The notes beneath the pieces are model-generated. The model was not told the DNA's origin. It worked only from the letters and a program-made list of their open reading frames with translations, and did no database searches. Below, piece after piece: positions 8,862 to 16,185 of a stretch of DNA of 64,000 nt. The stretch is from Prevotella sp. (GTDB taxonomy: Bacteria; Bacteroidota; Bacteroidia; Bacteroidales; Bacteroidaceae): assembly GCA_017617615.1 (NCBI GenBank), contig JAFZVV010000003.1, positions 1 through 64,000 on the forward strand, written 5' to 3'. The first letter of the stretch is position 1, and every line of letters begins with the position of its first letter. The translations under genes were made by a program, and so were the position numbers.

Positions 8862-9425
8862 TTATTTCTGTGGGGCGGCCTTGGTGCGGTATCCACAACG
8901 GTAGCGTCCTTGTAACAAGGCCTTGAGCTTGCTCTTGATCATCTGCTTGCGGAACGCGGAGATGCGGTCGACGAACACCTTGCCGTCGAGGTGGTCGAAC
9001 TCATGCTGCATCACCCGTGCCAGATAGCCGTCTACCCACTCGTCGTGCGGTGTCCTGTCGGCATCCTCGTAGGTCACCCTGATGCGTGTGGGGCGTGTCA
9101 CCTTCTCATGGATGCCGGGTAGGCTGAGGCATCCCTCCTCCAGGGTGTCGGTCTCGGTGTCGTCGTATTCCACGATATGGGGGTTGATGAAAGCCTTGCG
9201 AAAGCCCTTGTACTCGGGCATATCGTCGGCAAGCACGTTGAGGTCGATGACCACCACGCGGATGTCTTTTCCCACCTGTGGTGCAGCCAATCCGATGCCC
9301 TCCGACTCATCAAGCGTGAGGAACATATCGTCGATGAGTTGCGGCAACTGCTCGTAGTCCTGCGGTATGTCCTTGGCCACCTTTCTCAGCACGGGTTGAC
9401 CATATATATAAATAGGTAAAATCAT
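8862..9425 (-). CDS. def: Peptide deformylase
   Basis: Removes the formyl group from the N-terminal Met of new proteins. All three metalloenzyme motifs are present: GIGLAAPQVG, EGCLSLP (metal Cys) and QHEFDHLDG (metal His pair and catalytic Glu). I start at MILPIYIYGQPVLRK (9425), giving 187 residues. The frame is open to 9452, but the extra MSECETCKE is encoded by the end of a dispersed repeat element and is not expected to be native protein. It lies between ruvX and the TPR gene on the minus strand. Confidence 0.96.
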   Translation of the reverse strand: MILPIYIYGQPVLRKVAKDIPQDYEQLPQLIDDMFLTLDESEGIGLAAPQVGKDIRVVVIDLNVLADDMPEYKGFRKAFINPHIVEYDDTETDTLEEGCLSLPGIHEKVTRPTRIRVTYEDADRTPHDEWVDGYLARVMQHEFDHLDGKVFVDRISAFRKQMIKSKLKALLQGRYRCGYRTKAAPQK

Positions 9426-9432
9426 TTCTTTA

Positions 9433-9601
9433 CAAGTTTCGCATTCGCTCAACTTACGGAAGGAAAGGGATGTTATAAGGAAGTTAAAGGGAAGTTAAAG
9501 GGACATATGCCCTCTTTATGACCTTTGGGGGGATTATTATCCTTATCCGTATGGCTTTTACCCTACTTCATACCATCATTTTCCTTCTGGTGAAAGTTGA
9601 G
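9433..9601. repeat. Dispersed repeat element, copy A (between ruvX and def)
   Basis: The left end is CAAGTTTCGCATTCGCTCAA and the right end is GTGAAAGTTGAG, an inverted copy of the internal CTCAACTTNCG box. The core has AAGGAAGTTAAAGGGAAG direct repeats, a GGGACATATGCCC box and a CCGTATGGCTTTTACCCTAC box. It fills the gap exactly between the ruvX stop (9602) and the def start (9425). Related copies: 15977-16120, 26851-26985, 29409-29577, 30695-30866, with a stub at 12081-12111. Confidence 0.75.
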
Positions 9602-10018
9602 TTATTTCTTTTTCGATTCCAGATAACTTTGTAGAATAATCGTGGCACTGATCTCGTCGACCAGTGCCTTGTCGCGGCGCGCTTTCTGTCGCAGTCCGCC
9701 ATCAATCATCGCCCTGTGGGCGAGTACCGACGTGAACCGTTCGTCGACGAGTTCGACGGGGATATGCGGATAGGTCTTCCTGAACTTCCCCACGAAAGCG
9801 TTGACGCGCCCCATGTTCTCGCTCGGCAGTCCGTTGGTCTGCCGTGGCTCCCCCACGATGACGCGTTCCACCTCCTCTTTTTTGAGGTAGGCATCGAGCC
9901 ATTCGAAAAGCTCAAACGTAGAGACAGTCGCCAATCCGCCTGCAATAATCTGCAGCGGATCGGTGACTGCCAATCCTGTACGTTTCTTTCCGTAGTCTAT
10001 GGACAGAATCCTCGCCAC
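9602..10018 (-). CDS. ruvX: Putative pre-16S rRNA nuclease / Holliday junction resolvase-like protein (YqgF family)
   Basis: The 138-residue RNase H-fold protein has the expected acidic active-site motifs: ILSIDYGKKRTGLAVTDP (first Asp), VIVGEPRQTNG, LVDERFTSVLA (Glu) and DKALVDEISATIIL (last Asp). The family processes the 16S rRNA 5-prime end in E. coli and resembles RuvC. It begins 3 bp after the SPOR lipoprotein stop, so the two are cotranscribed. Length is normal. Confidence 0.93.
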   Translation of the reverse strand: MARILSIDYGKKRTGLAVTDPLQIIAGGLATVSTFELFEWLDAYLKKEEVERVIVGEPRQTNGLPSENMGRVNAFVGKFRKTYPHIPVELVDERFTSVLAHRAMIDGGLRQKARRDKALVDEISATIILQSYLESKKK

Positions 10019-10021
10019 GGC

Positions 10022-10519
10022 TTAATAACCGTAATAGAGGAGCCAAGCGTCGGGATAAGTCTCCCTGAGTCGTGTGCGGCTCTGCACGGCGCTCGACTTG
10101 TCGGAGAACGTGGAAGCCACGACACGGAACATGTTGCGGTTGGAGTTGTAAGCCAACTGTGCGTCATATCCGGCAGCACGGAGACGCTGTACCAGATTCT
10201 CGGCATTCGACTTCACGGAGAACGACCCTACGACCACGCTGTAGGCCTTGAGTCCTGAGCCACTGACCACCTGCAGGTCTTGTTCTGTGCGCACGGGCAC
10301 GTTGTCGGAATTGTCGGACACGCTGGGTGCGGTAGCGGGTGTCTCTACGAAAGGCGTAACCACTGGAGTGTCATCGTAGCCAGAGGAAGCGGTGGTAGCG
10401 GTGGCTTCACCAGCATTTGCGGCATCGTAAGCCTTACGGTATGCACTTTCCTTGCTCTTACAACTGCCAAGCGCCAGGATCATGCAAAGTCCTGCGCATA
10501 AAACCAAGTATTTCTTCAT
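10022..10519 (-). CDS. SPOR-domain lipoprotein
   Basis: The 165-residue protein has a lipoprotein signal (MKKYLVLCAGLCMILALGSC, Cys at residue 20), a Thr/Ser/Pro-rich linker of about 60 residues and a C-terminal SPOR domain (about 85-160: YSVVVGSFSVKSNAENLVQRL, then MFRVVASTFSDKSSA). SPOR domains bind denuded peptidoglycan glycan strands at the septum, so a cell-division or envelope role is likely. It is the first gene of the minus-strand ruvX unit. Confidence 0.88.
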   Translation of the reverse strand: MKKYLVLCAGLCMILALGSCKSKESAYRKAYDAANAGEATATTASSGYDDTPVVTPFVETPATAPSVSDNSDNVPVRTEQDLQVVSGSGLKAYSVVVGSFSVKSNAENLVQRLRAAGYDAQLAYNSNRNMFRVVASTFSDKSSAVQSRTRLRETYPDAWLLYYGY

Positions 10520-10800
10520 GTGTTTTGAAATTATTGATGATTGAATAAATAAAAGTCACATATTTCTATTTGTGTGCGAAATTACACAAATTCAGCCAAA
10601 AACAGCAGTTAGAAGTCTATAAAGTTTGTTAAATGAACAAAATACAACATTTTTAACAAAAAAACATATTTCAAATGGTTCGCCTTTGGAAAAGTTTTAT
10701 TATATTTGCTATCTGAAATGGAGTTCCTGTCGCAGGGCATCTCCATTGCAAGGGATTCAATCTTCAAACATTAATTTATACAACCAAAACCGTTATCATC
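10520..10800. other. Divergent intergenic region
   Basis: This AT-rich gap separates the minus-strand SPOR gene from the plus-strand YtxH gene. TATATTTG at 10701-10708 is a possible -7 box for the YtxH operon, without a convincing -33 box. No repeat or RNA gene was recognised. Confidence 0.4.
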
Positions 10801-11019
10801 ATGAAACAATTAAGTTTGTTCGGCGCTTTCATTGGTGGCGCCATTGCCGGAGCAGCCCTTGGTCTTCTCATGGCACCAGAGAAGGGCACCGACACCCGCA
10901 CGAAGATTTCCGACACCGTGTCTGATTTCTGCAAGAAGCACAATCTGAACATTTCGCGCAAGGACATGGAAGACCTTGTAGACGACATCAAGGATGCCGC
11001 CGCCGAGGCAGTCGACTAA
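10801..11019 (+). CDS. YtxH-like small membrane protein
   Basis: The 72-residue protein has one N-terminal hydrophobic, Gly/Ala-rich helix (LFGAFIGGAIAGAALGLLMA) followed by APEKGTDTRTKI and an acidic amphipathic tail (KDMEDLVDDIKDAAAEAVD). This GxxxG helix with APxxGxxxR is the YtxH/gas-vesicle GvpP-like pattern common in stress-related envelope proteins. It is 21 bp upstream of a holin-like gene, and the three plus-strand genes form one unit. The exact role is unknown. Confidence 0.8.
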   Translation: MKQLSLFGAFIGGAIAGAALGLLMAPEKGTDTRTKISDTVSDFCKKHNLNISRKDMEDLVDDIKDAAAEAVD

Positions 11020-11040
11020 TCTCCATACCTTCATTATCCT

Positions 11041-11391
11041 ATGATCTCCAGCGACAAGAACATTGAGACGATAGCGCAGTTGGCGGAGTCGTTGAAGCAT
11101 TATGTAGGCGTGCAGTCGGAGTATGTGAAGCTCGACATCATCGAGAAGGTGGTGCGACTTCTCACGCTCACTGCCATGGCACTCGTCGTGGTGCTCGCGC
11201 TGATGCTGATGCTCATCTACCTCTCGTTTGCCGCTGCCTATGCCCTTGCCCCGCTTACGGGCATGGTAGGTGCTTTCTGTATTGTCGCCGGAGTATATTT
11301 GTTGCTGCTCATTCTCTTTGTCATCAACAGGCGCAAGTGGGTTGAGAAGCCCCTTGTCAAGTTCTTAGCCGACCTATTACTCAATTCCTGA
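11041..11391 (+). CDS. Phage holin family 3-6-like membrane protein (PF07332-type)
   Basis: The 116-residue protein has an N-terminal amphipathic region (about 1-35), two membrane helices (about 38-66, LLTLTAMALVVVLALMLMLI, and 74-100) and a short basic C-terminus. In Bacteroidetes this family is normally a chromosomal envelope protein next to a YtxH gene, not part of a phage. No phage genes are nearby. It is 2 bp upstream of the next gene, indicating an operon. Confidence 0.75.
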   Translation: MISSDKNIETIAQLAESLKHYVGVQSEYVKLDIIEKVVRLLTLTAMALVVVLALMLMLIYLSFAAAYALAPLTGMVGAFCIVAGVYLLLLILFVINRRKWVEKPLVKFLADLLLNS

Positions 11392-11393
11392 TT

Positions 11394-11696
11394 ATGATTC
11401 CTGACCAGCCTTTGTTACAATACAAGTCACTCGATGATATCCGCGCAAGGAAAGAACAACTTCGCAGGGAACTTCGTCAAGACAACCATTCTATGAAAAC
11501 ACAGTGGAACACCTTGTTCCATAAGGAAGAGAGCAATTTACCCTCACATCGTTTTGCCAACGTCATGTCGACGAGCATGTCGGTATTCGACGGACTTATC
11601 CTGGCATGGAAACTCTACAACCGCATGGGCAACAAGAACCGCAAAGTGAAGAAGAGCAAGAACAGAAGCATCCTTTCCGCACTTTTCTCCAGATAA
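11394..11696 (+). CDS. Hypothetical protein, third gene of the YtxH/holin operon
   Basis: A 100-residue basic protein beginning MIPDQPLLQYKSLDDIRARKEQLR, with a predicted charged helix (about 12-40), a central hydrophobic stretch (FANVMSTSMSVFDGLILAWKL) and a Lys/Arg-rich end. It starts 2 bp after the holin-like gene and is followed by a terminator. The family is conserved in this context in Bacteroidales as far as I recall, but I do not know its function. Confidence 0.7.
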   Translation: MIPDQPLLQYKSLDDIRARKEQLRRELRQDNHSMKTQWNTLFHKEESNLPSHRFANVMSTSMSVFDGLILAWKLYNRMGNKNRKVKKSKNRSILSALFSR

Positions 11697-11713
11697 GGCA
11701 GAAAACGACGCCA

Positions 11714-11747
11714 CACGAAGGCATCCCGTCACAGGGGTGCCTTCGTG
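11714..11747 (+). terminator. Hairpin terminator of the YtxH operon
   Basis: CACGAAGGCA and TGCCTTCGTG form a perfect 10-bp stem 17 bp after the stop at 11696, followed by CGTTTGT. It is a strong hairpin with a weak T-run. Confidence 0.65.
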
Positions 11748-11881
11748 CGTTTGTAGGGGTGAGAGGAAAGAGATTTCCCTGGGGAATCTGAGTAATCGCA
11801 CAGGGAAAATCCCCAAAATTCTTAAAAAGTAACAGCAAATCGTTAAATAAAGTTACAAATTGACATTTTTCTGCCAAAAAT

Positions 11882-11912
11882 TTTGCGAATCGGAAAAATC
11901 GTCATACTTTTG
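11882..11912 (+). promoter_or_regulatory. Orphan promoter driving a short transcript
   Basis: TTTG (11882-11885), a 19-nt spacer and TACTTTTG (11905-11912) fit the Bacteroidetes consensus. No plus-strand ORF with coding character follows; an intrinsic terminator lies about 60 nt downstream. Confidence 0.65.
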
Positions 11913-11918
11913 TGGTGT

Positions 11919-11982
11919 GTTTTTCATAGTATTAGATTTAAGGTTAACAAAAGGTTGGAGTACGGCGGTACTCCTTTTTTTT
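11919..11982 (+). ncRNA. Candidate small RNA of about 65 nt
   Basis: The transcript expected from the promoter at 11882-11912 would start near 11917-11919 and end at a textbook terminator: GGAGTAC (11957-11963), tetraloop GGCG, GTACTCC (11968-11974) and eight T residues (11975-11982). No start codon with a plausible reading frame is contained in it. It sits alone in a 433-bp gap between the YtxH operon and the convergent MBL gene. Whether it acts in trans or is a decoy short transcript cannot be told from sequence. Confidence 0.55.
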
Positions 11983-12080
11983 GTGCCTTCACTTTTTTGC
12001 CGTTTCTCCAGAGAGCGGATTTTTATTCATCACGAATTGAAGAATTAGCGAATTATCGCCTTATGAATGAATACCATAAT

Positions 12081-12111
12081 TCAAGTTTCGCATTCGCTCA
12101 ACTATCGAAAG
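12081..12111. repeat. Dispersed repeat element, stub copy B
   Basis: TCAAGTTTCGCATTCGCTCA followed by ACTATCGAAAG matches only the left end of the element seen at 9433-9601 and 30695-30866. The core is absent. It abuts the 3-prime end of the MBL gene. Confidence 0.6.
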
Positions 12112-12129
12112 CGATACCATACAAGAAAC

Positions 12130-12894
12130 CTATCCTATTTCCACTACCTGCCCGTCGTAAGCCAGCTGCATGCCCTCGGGCAGATGTGCATTGACTTCGT
12201 CGTGCAGCCCCATCTTGTGCGTGCAGTGGATGAAGAAAGTCTGCCTGGCTCCTACGCGCCGGGCGAAGTTCACGGCATCGTCGAGCAACTGATGTGAGTG
12301 GTGAGGTTTCTCCTTCCGCAGCGCATTGACCACCAGCGTCTCTGTACCCTCGAGATAAGGCAGTTCATCTTCGTCGATGGTCTTCATGTCGGTGATATAG
12401 GCCAGTTTTCCTATCCTGAAAGCCAGGATGGGCATTTTTCCATGCATCACCACGAAAGGTATGATGTCGAGGTCGCCGATGTGAATAGGTACATGCGGCG
12501 TGACGACATGCAGCGAAAGATGCGGAACACCGGGATAGAGGTGTTCGGCAAAACAATAAGGGAAGTTGTGTCTCACTCCCTTTGCGGTGGCCTCATCGGT
12601 ATAGACGTCTACCGGCCGGGTGAGGCAGAAAGGCCTGATATCATCGATTCCCCCCACATGGTCGTAATGGATATGCGTGAGGAGCACTCCGTCGAAGGGC
12701 TTGAACTCGAAGGGCAGGATTTGCTGGCGGAAGTCGGGTCCACAGTCGATGAGCACCCTTGTCGTCTCCGTCTCTACCAATGCCGAGCACCGCAGCCTTT
12801 TGTCGTGTGGGTCTTTGCTCCGGCACACCTCACAGTCGCACCCGATATAGGGAACGCCTGCCGACGTGCCAGTGCCAAGGAAAGTGAGTCGCAT
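12130..12894 (-). CDS. Metallo-beta-lactamase-fold hydrolase (PhnP-like phosphodiesterase)
   Basis: The 254-residue protein begins MRLTFLGTGTSAGVPYIGCDC, with the PhnP-type Cys-x-Cys-x2-Cys segment (CDCEVC) near residue 20, and the MBL metal motif THIHYDHVGGIDD. It ends with the family His motif (FFIHCTHKMG). Relatives are cyclic phosphodiesterases (PhnP) or lipoyl-related hydrolases. It follows murB by 16 bp, so it is probably cotranscribed. The substrate is not predictable here, and no phn genes are present. Confidence 0.85.
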   Translation of the reverse strand: MRLTFLGTGTSAGVPYIGCDCEVCRSKDPHDKRLRCSALVETETTRVLIDCGPDFRQQILPFEFKPFDGVLLTHIHYDHVGGIDDIRPFCLTRPVDVYTDEATAKGVRHNFPYCFAEHLYPGVPHLSLHVVTPHVPIHIGDLDIIPFVVMHGKMPILAFRIGKLAYITDMKTIDEDELPYLEGTETLVVNALRKEKPHHSHQLLDDAVNFARRVGARQTFFIHCTHKMGLHDEVNAHLPEGMQLAYDGQVVEIG

Positions 12895-12910
12895 GATATC
12901 GTTGTACGGT

Positions 12911-13924
12911 CTAAATGATGTTCACCTCGGAATGAATCTCTATGCCGAATTTGCGGAGCACGTCATTCCTCACCGTCTCACACAACCTGAGCACCTCTTC
13001 GCCAGTGGCACCGCCCTTGTTCACCAATACCAGGGCCTGCCTTTGGTGCACCCCTGCCCTACCGAGCGTGCGGCCTTTCCAGCCACACTGTTCGATAAGC
13101 CATCCTGCCGGCACCTTCTCGTGCCCATCGTCGATGGTGTAATGCGGCATTCCGGGATATTCGGCAGCCAACTGCTCGTATTTCTCCCTGCTCACCACGG
13201 GATTGACGAAGAAACTGCCGGCGTTGCCCTCCACCTTCGGATCGGGTAGTTTGGCGTTGCGTATGTCGATGATGACCTGCCTCAGTTGGGCGGCATCGGG
13301 CTGTGAGATGCCCCTTTCCTCGAGTTGCGCGCGGATATTCCCGTAGTCGAGGCGTGGATGGAAAGTCTTGCTGAGCCGGTAGGTAACGGCGGTGATGAAG
13401 AAGCGCTGGTGCCACTCGTGCTTGAAGCGGCTGTCGCGGTAGCCATACGCGCATTCGGATGCCGGTATGACCACCTGCTCTCCCGTATCGGTCGCCACGG
13501 CCTCGATGCTGAGGATGATGTCCTTTGCCTCTGCGCCGTACGCCCCGATGTTCTGCACTGCCGATGCCCCTACATCGCCGGGGATGAGCGACAGGTTCTC
13601 CGCACCATGCCATCCCTGTGCCACGCATCGTGTCACGACATCGTCCCACACCTCGCCCGAACCGCATCGTAGCCACACCTCGTCATCGTGCTCCTCGACC
13701 TCCATCCCCTTGATCGCCGACCGCACCACCACGCCCGGGAAATCGGCGGTGAGCAACAGGTTGCTCCCCCCTCCGATGATGAGCATCGGACGGTCGTCGT
13801 CGGTAAGTGAAGGGAAGAATGTGGTGGCCTCCTCAGGCGTTTCTATTTCCACGAATCGCCTGCAAGCAGCATGTATGCCAAAGGTGTTGTTCCCTGACAG
13901 GTCGTAGTTCAGAAAGTCTTTCAT
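12911..13924 (-). CDS. murB: UDP-N-acetylmuramate dehydrogenase
   Basis: Reduces UDP-GlcNAc-enolpyruvate to UDP-MurNAc with NADPH and FAD in peptidoglycan synthesis. In the 337-residue protein I see the start NYDLSGNNTFGI, the FAD-binding GGGSNLLL, the catalytic Arg region YGYRDSRFK, the catalytic Ser segment GNAGSFFVNPV and the C-terminal Glu (FGIEIHSEVNII). The layout matches type I MurB (E. coli, 342 aa). It starts 7 bp after the DUF4348 lipoprotein stop. Confidence 0.95.
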   Translation of the reverse strand: MKDFLNYDLSGNNTFGIHAACRRFVEIETPEEATTFFPSLTDDDRPMLIIGGGSNLLLTADFPGVVVRSAIKGMEVEEHDDEVWLRCGSGEVWDDVVTRCVAQGWHGAENLSLIPGDVGASAVQNIGAYGAEAKDIILSIEAVATDTGEQVVIPASECAYGYRDSRFKHEWHQRFFITAVTYRLSKTFHPRLDYGNIRAQLEERGISQPDAAQLRQVIIDIRNAKLPDPKVEGNAGSFFVNPVVSREKYEQLAAEYPGMPHYTIDDGHEKVPAGWLIEQCGWKGRTLGRAGVHQRQALVLVNKGGATGEEVLRLCETVRNDVLRKFGIEIHSEVNII

Positions 13925-13931
13925 AGGAATA

Positions 13932-14810
13932 TCAGTTGACGAGTTTCACGAGTTTCCATTTCCCGTCGACCTGCCGGAATGTCATCTCCGACTCCAGTCC
14001 GTTGGAAATGCCCCTGACGACGAACAGCTTCTGCTTGCTGCGGGTATACTTCTGTCCGTAGATGATATTGTAGATAAAGTCGCCAGGCAAGACAGGAGGT
14101 CTGAACTCCTCCCACTGATCGGGATGGAACACCCCCTCTATCATCGTGAAGTCATCGTCGGGGTCGGGCAGGATGGTGCTCACGGTCTCGTCGAGGCTCT
14201 CTACCTGGAACACCGAGTCGGTAGCAAATTTCTCATAGAAGGAGAGGAACGACCTGTTCGGGCTCTGCGCCGTGGTGTTGCGCCGTATTTCGGTGAGCAT
14301 CCACTGTCCGTTCTCCCTGTTGAAGATATGCTGTTCCACCGACTGCTGCGCGAGGAAAATCTTCTCCACCACCACGCTGTCGAGGTCGGTCTTCTTCGGC
14401 AGTTCCAACTGGCTCTCGTCGTCGAGGATGAGGGTATAGAATTCCTGCTTCATGAAGAACTTCTCCATTTGCCACTCCTTGCGGTCGATAGTCGACACGT
14501 TGTCACCTTCCACCACCTTGAGCGGGAATTTTATCCGTTCGTACTGGAGTTTCTTGTTCGCCGTAAAATTGAAGAGGAAATCGTCGAAGAGCTCGTCGGC
14601 CGACTTGGGCATCGGCGTGGCGGAGATGAGGCTGTCCATCGCGTCTTCGGGTACGGTGTCGGCAATGACAATAGTGTCGATGGGGACTACGGTATCGATA
14701 GGTTCGGGGGTGTCGACCACTATAGTCTCAGGTTTCTTGTCCTTGCAGCCTACCATGAAAGTGAGCAGGCATACCATGAAGGACAAGAGAAACAGCACTT
14801 TTTTTCTCAT
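13932..14810 (-). CDS. DUF4348-type lipoprotein
   Basis: The 292-residue protein has a lipoprotein signal (LLTFMVGC, Cys about residue 22), a Pro/Thr/Asp-rich linker to about residue 65 and a globular part (ADELFDDFLFNFTANKKLQYERIKFPLKV ... GKWKLVKLVN) resembling DUF4348. Function is unknown; family members are Bacteroidetes envelope lipoproteins. It is the promoter-proximal gene of the murB-MBL unit and is divergent from pheS. Confidence 0.75.
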   Translation of the reverse strand: MRKKVLFLLSFMVCLLTFMVGCKDKKPETIVVDTPEPIDTVVPIDTIVIADTVPEDAMDSLISATPMPKSADELFDDFLFNFTANKKLQYERIKFPLKVVEGDNVSTIDRKEWQMEKFFMKQEFYTLILDDESQLELPKKTDLDSVVVEKIFLAQQSVEQHIFNRENGQWMLTEIRRNTTAQSPNRSFLSFYEKFATDSVFQVESLDETVSTILPDPDDDFTMIEGVFHPDQWEEFRPPVLPGDFIYNIIYGQKYTRSKQKLFVVRGISNGLESEMTFRQVDGKWKLVKLVN

Positions 14811-14897
14811 AAAAACAGACAGTCGTCAGTTAAGCTATATAATGGCGCAAAAATACAACTTTATTTCGATATTTTTTAATATTTAAGGGAAAAATAT

Positions 14898-14905
14898 TAC
14901 CTTTG
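14898..14905 (+). promoter_or_regulatory. -7 box of pheS
   Basis: TACCTTTG matches TAnnTTTG, 23 bp upstream of the pheS start. A TTT 20 nt upstream (14875-14877) could serve as a weak -33 box. Confidence 0.6.
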
Positions 14906-14928
14906 CACGAAATTTAAACCAAAGAGAA

Positions 14929-15966
14929 ATGCTACTTGAGAAAATAGAAGCGCTCCTGAAGGAAGTGAAGGAGCTGAAAGCCTCGAATGCAGAGGAAATC
15001 GAAGCCCTGAGGCTGAAATACCTGAGCAAGAAAGGCGAGATTGCCTCGCTGATGGCCGACTTCCGCACCGTACCTGCCGAACTGAAACGTGAGGTGGGCA
15101 TGAAAATCAACGAGTTGAAGCAGACCGCCACCGACCATATCAATGCGCTCCGCGAGCAGGTGTCTTCTGCCGCCGAGAGCGACGATGACCTCGACCTCAC
15201 CCGCACCGCCTACCCCATCGGTCTGGGCACCCGTCATCCCATCTCTATCGTGACCAACGAGATTATCGACATTTTCCAGCGCATGGGGTTCACCCTTGCC
15301 GATGGTCCTGAGGTGGAGGACGACCTGCACGTCTTCACGAAGATGAACTTTGCTGCCGACCATCCCGCGCGCGACATGCAAGACACCTTCTTCGTGGAGA
15401 CCAACCCCGACGACGTGACGAAGAATATCATCCTCCGCAGCCACACCAGTTCGGTGCAGGCCCGTGTGATGGACGTCACGCAGCCGCCCATCCGTGTCAT
15501 CTGTCCTGGCCGTGTCTACCGCAACGAGGCCATCACCGCCCGTGCCCACTGTTTCTTCCACCAGATAGAGGGATTGTATATCGACAAGAACGTGTCGTTC
15601 ACCGACCTGAAGCAGGTGTTGCTCACCTTTGCCCAGGAACTTTTCGGTGCCGACACGAAGATTCGCCTGCGCCCGAGTTATTTCCCGTTCACGGAGCCAA
15701 GTGCCGAGATGGACATCTCTTGCCATATCTGCGGTGGTGTAGGTTGTGGTTTCTGCAAGCACACCGGATGGGTTGAGATCCTGGGCTGCGGCATGGTAGA
15801 CCCCAACGTCCTTGAGGAGTGTGGCATCGACAGCAGCATCTACAGCGGCTACGCCTTTGGCGTGGGTGTGGAGCGCATCACCAACCTGAAATACCGTGTG
15901 AGCGACCTGCGTATGTTCTCGGAGAACGACATCCGTTTCCTGAGAGAGTTCGAGGCTGCGAACTGA
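14929..15966 (+). CDS. pheS: Phenylalanine--tRNA ligase alpha subunit
   Basis: The 345-residue catalytic subunit of the alpha2-beta2 enzyme has an N-terminal coiled coil (about 1-85) and then the class II core: HPISIVTNEIIDIFQRMGF, HTSSVQAR, motif 2 (PGRVYRNEAITARAHCFFHQ) and motif 3 (GYAFGVGVERI). A Cys cluster (CHICGGVGCGFC) near residue 265 is typical of many bacterial PheS proteins. pheT is not adjacent here, as is usual in Bacteroidales. Confidence 0.97.
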   Translation: MLLEKIEALLKEVKELKASNAEEIEALRLKYLSKKGEIASLMADFRTVPAELKREVGMKINELKQTATDHINALREQVSSAAESDDDLDLTRTAYPIGLGTRHPISIVTNEIIDIFQRMGFTLADGPEVEDDLHVFTKMNFAADHPARDMQDTFFVETNPDDVTKNIILRSHTSSVQARVMDVTQPPIRVICPGRVYRNEAITARAHCFFHQIEGLYIDKNVSFTDLKQVLLTFAQELFGADTKIRLRPSYFPFTEPSAEMDISCHICGGVGCGFCKHTGWVEILGCGMVDPNVLEECGIDSSIYSGYAFGVGVERITNLKYRVSDLRMFSENDIRFLREFEAAN

Positions 15967-15976
15967 GAGAGTATTT

Positions 15977-16120
15977 CAGTTTCGCTTTCGCTCAACTAAA
16001 AGGAAGGTTTTCTTGAAAGGAAGTTAAAGGGGAGTTAAAGGGAAGTTAAAAGGACATTAGCCCTTGACTATCTAGGGAGATGCTTTTCCTGTTTGCGTGA
16101 CTTTTCCCCTATTTCATATT
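15977..16120. repeat. Dispersed repeat element, copy C (after pheS)
   Basis: A diverged left end (CAGTTTCGCTTTCGCTCAAC) is followed by AGGAAGTTAAAGGGGAGTTA-type direct repeats, GGACATTAGCCC and a TTTTCCCCTATTTCATA box. The right terminal inverted repeat is degraded or overlaps the hairpin at 16128-16167. Confidence 0.6.
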
Positions 16121-16127
16121 ATACAAC

Positions 16128-16167
16128 ACACCCGCCTCTGGTGAATGTCACCGGAGGCGGGTGTGTT
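16128..16167. terminator. Bidirectional terminator between pheS and the convergent secreted-protein gene
   Basis: Arms CACACCCGCCTC-GGTGA and TCACC-GAGGCGGGTGTG form a stem of about 17 bp with a 3-nt loop and one mismatch, followed on the plus strand by TTTTT. It lies 19 bp past the stop of the minus-strand gene at 16186. Confidence 0.8.
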
Positions 16168-16185
16168 TTTGGGAGGTGTGCGTGG

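Noticed and set aside
9426..9452. N-terminal extension of def by nine residues
   Set aside because: It is encoded by the end of a dispersed repeat; the family start is MILPIYIYGQP at 9425.
11041..11391. Holin-like gene as evidence for a prophage
   Set aside because: No other phage genes are present, and this family is a normal chromosomal envelope protein next to YtxH in Bacteroidetes.
11860..12194. Short plus-strand frames over the candidate small RNA
   Set aside because: They run through the terminator and repeat fragments, have no signal or motif and no plausible ribosome-binding context.
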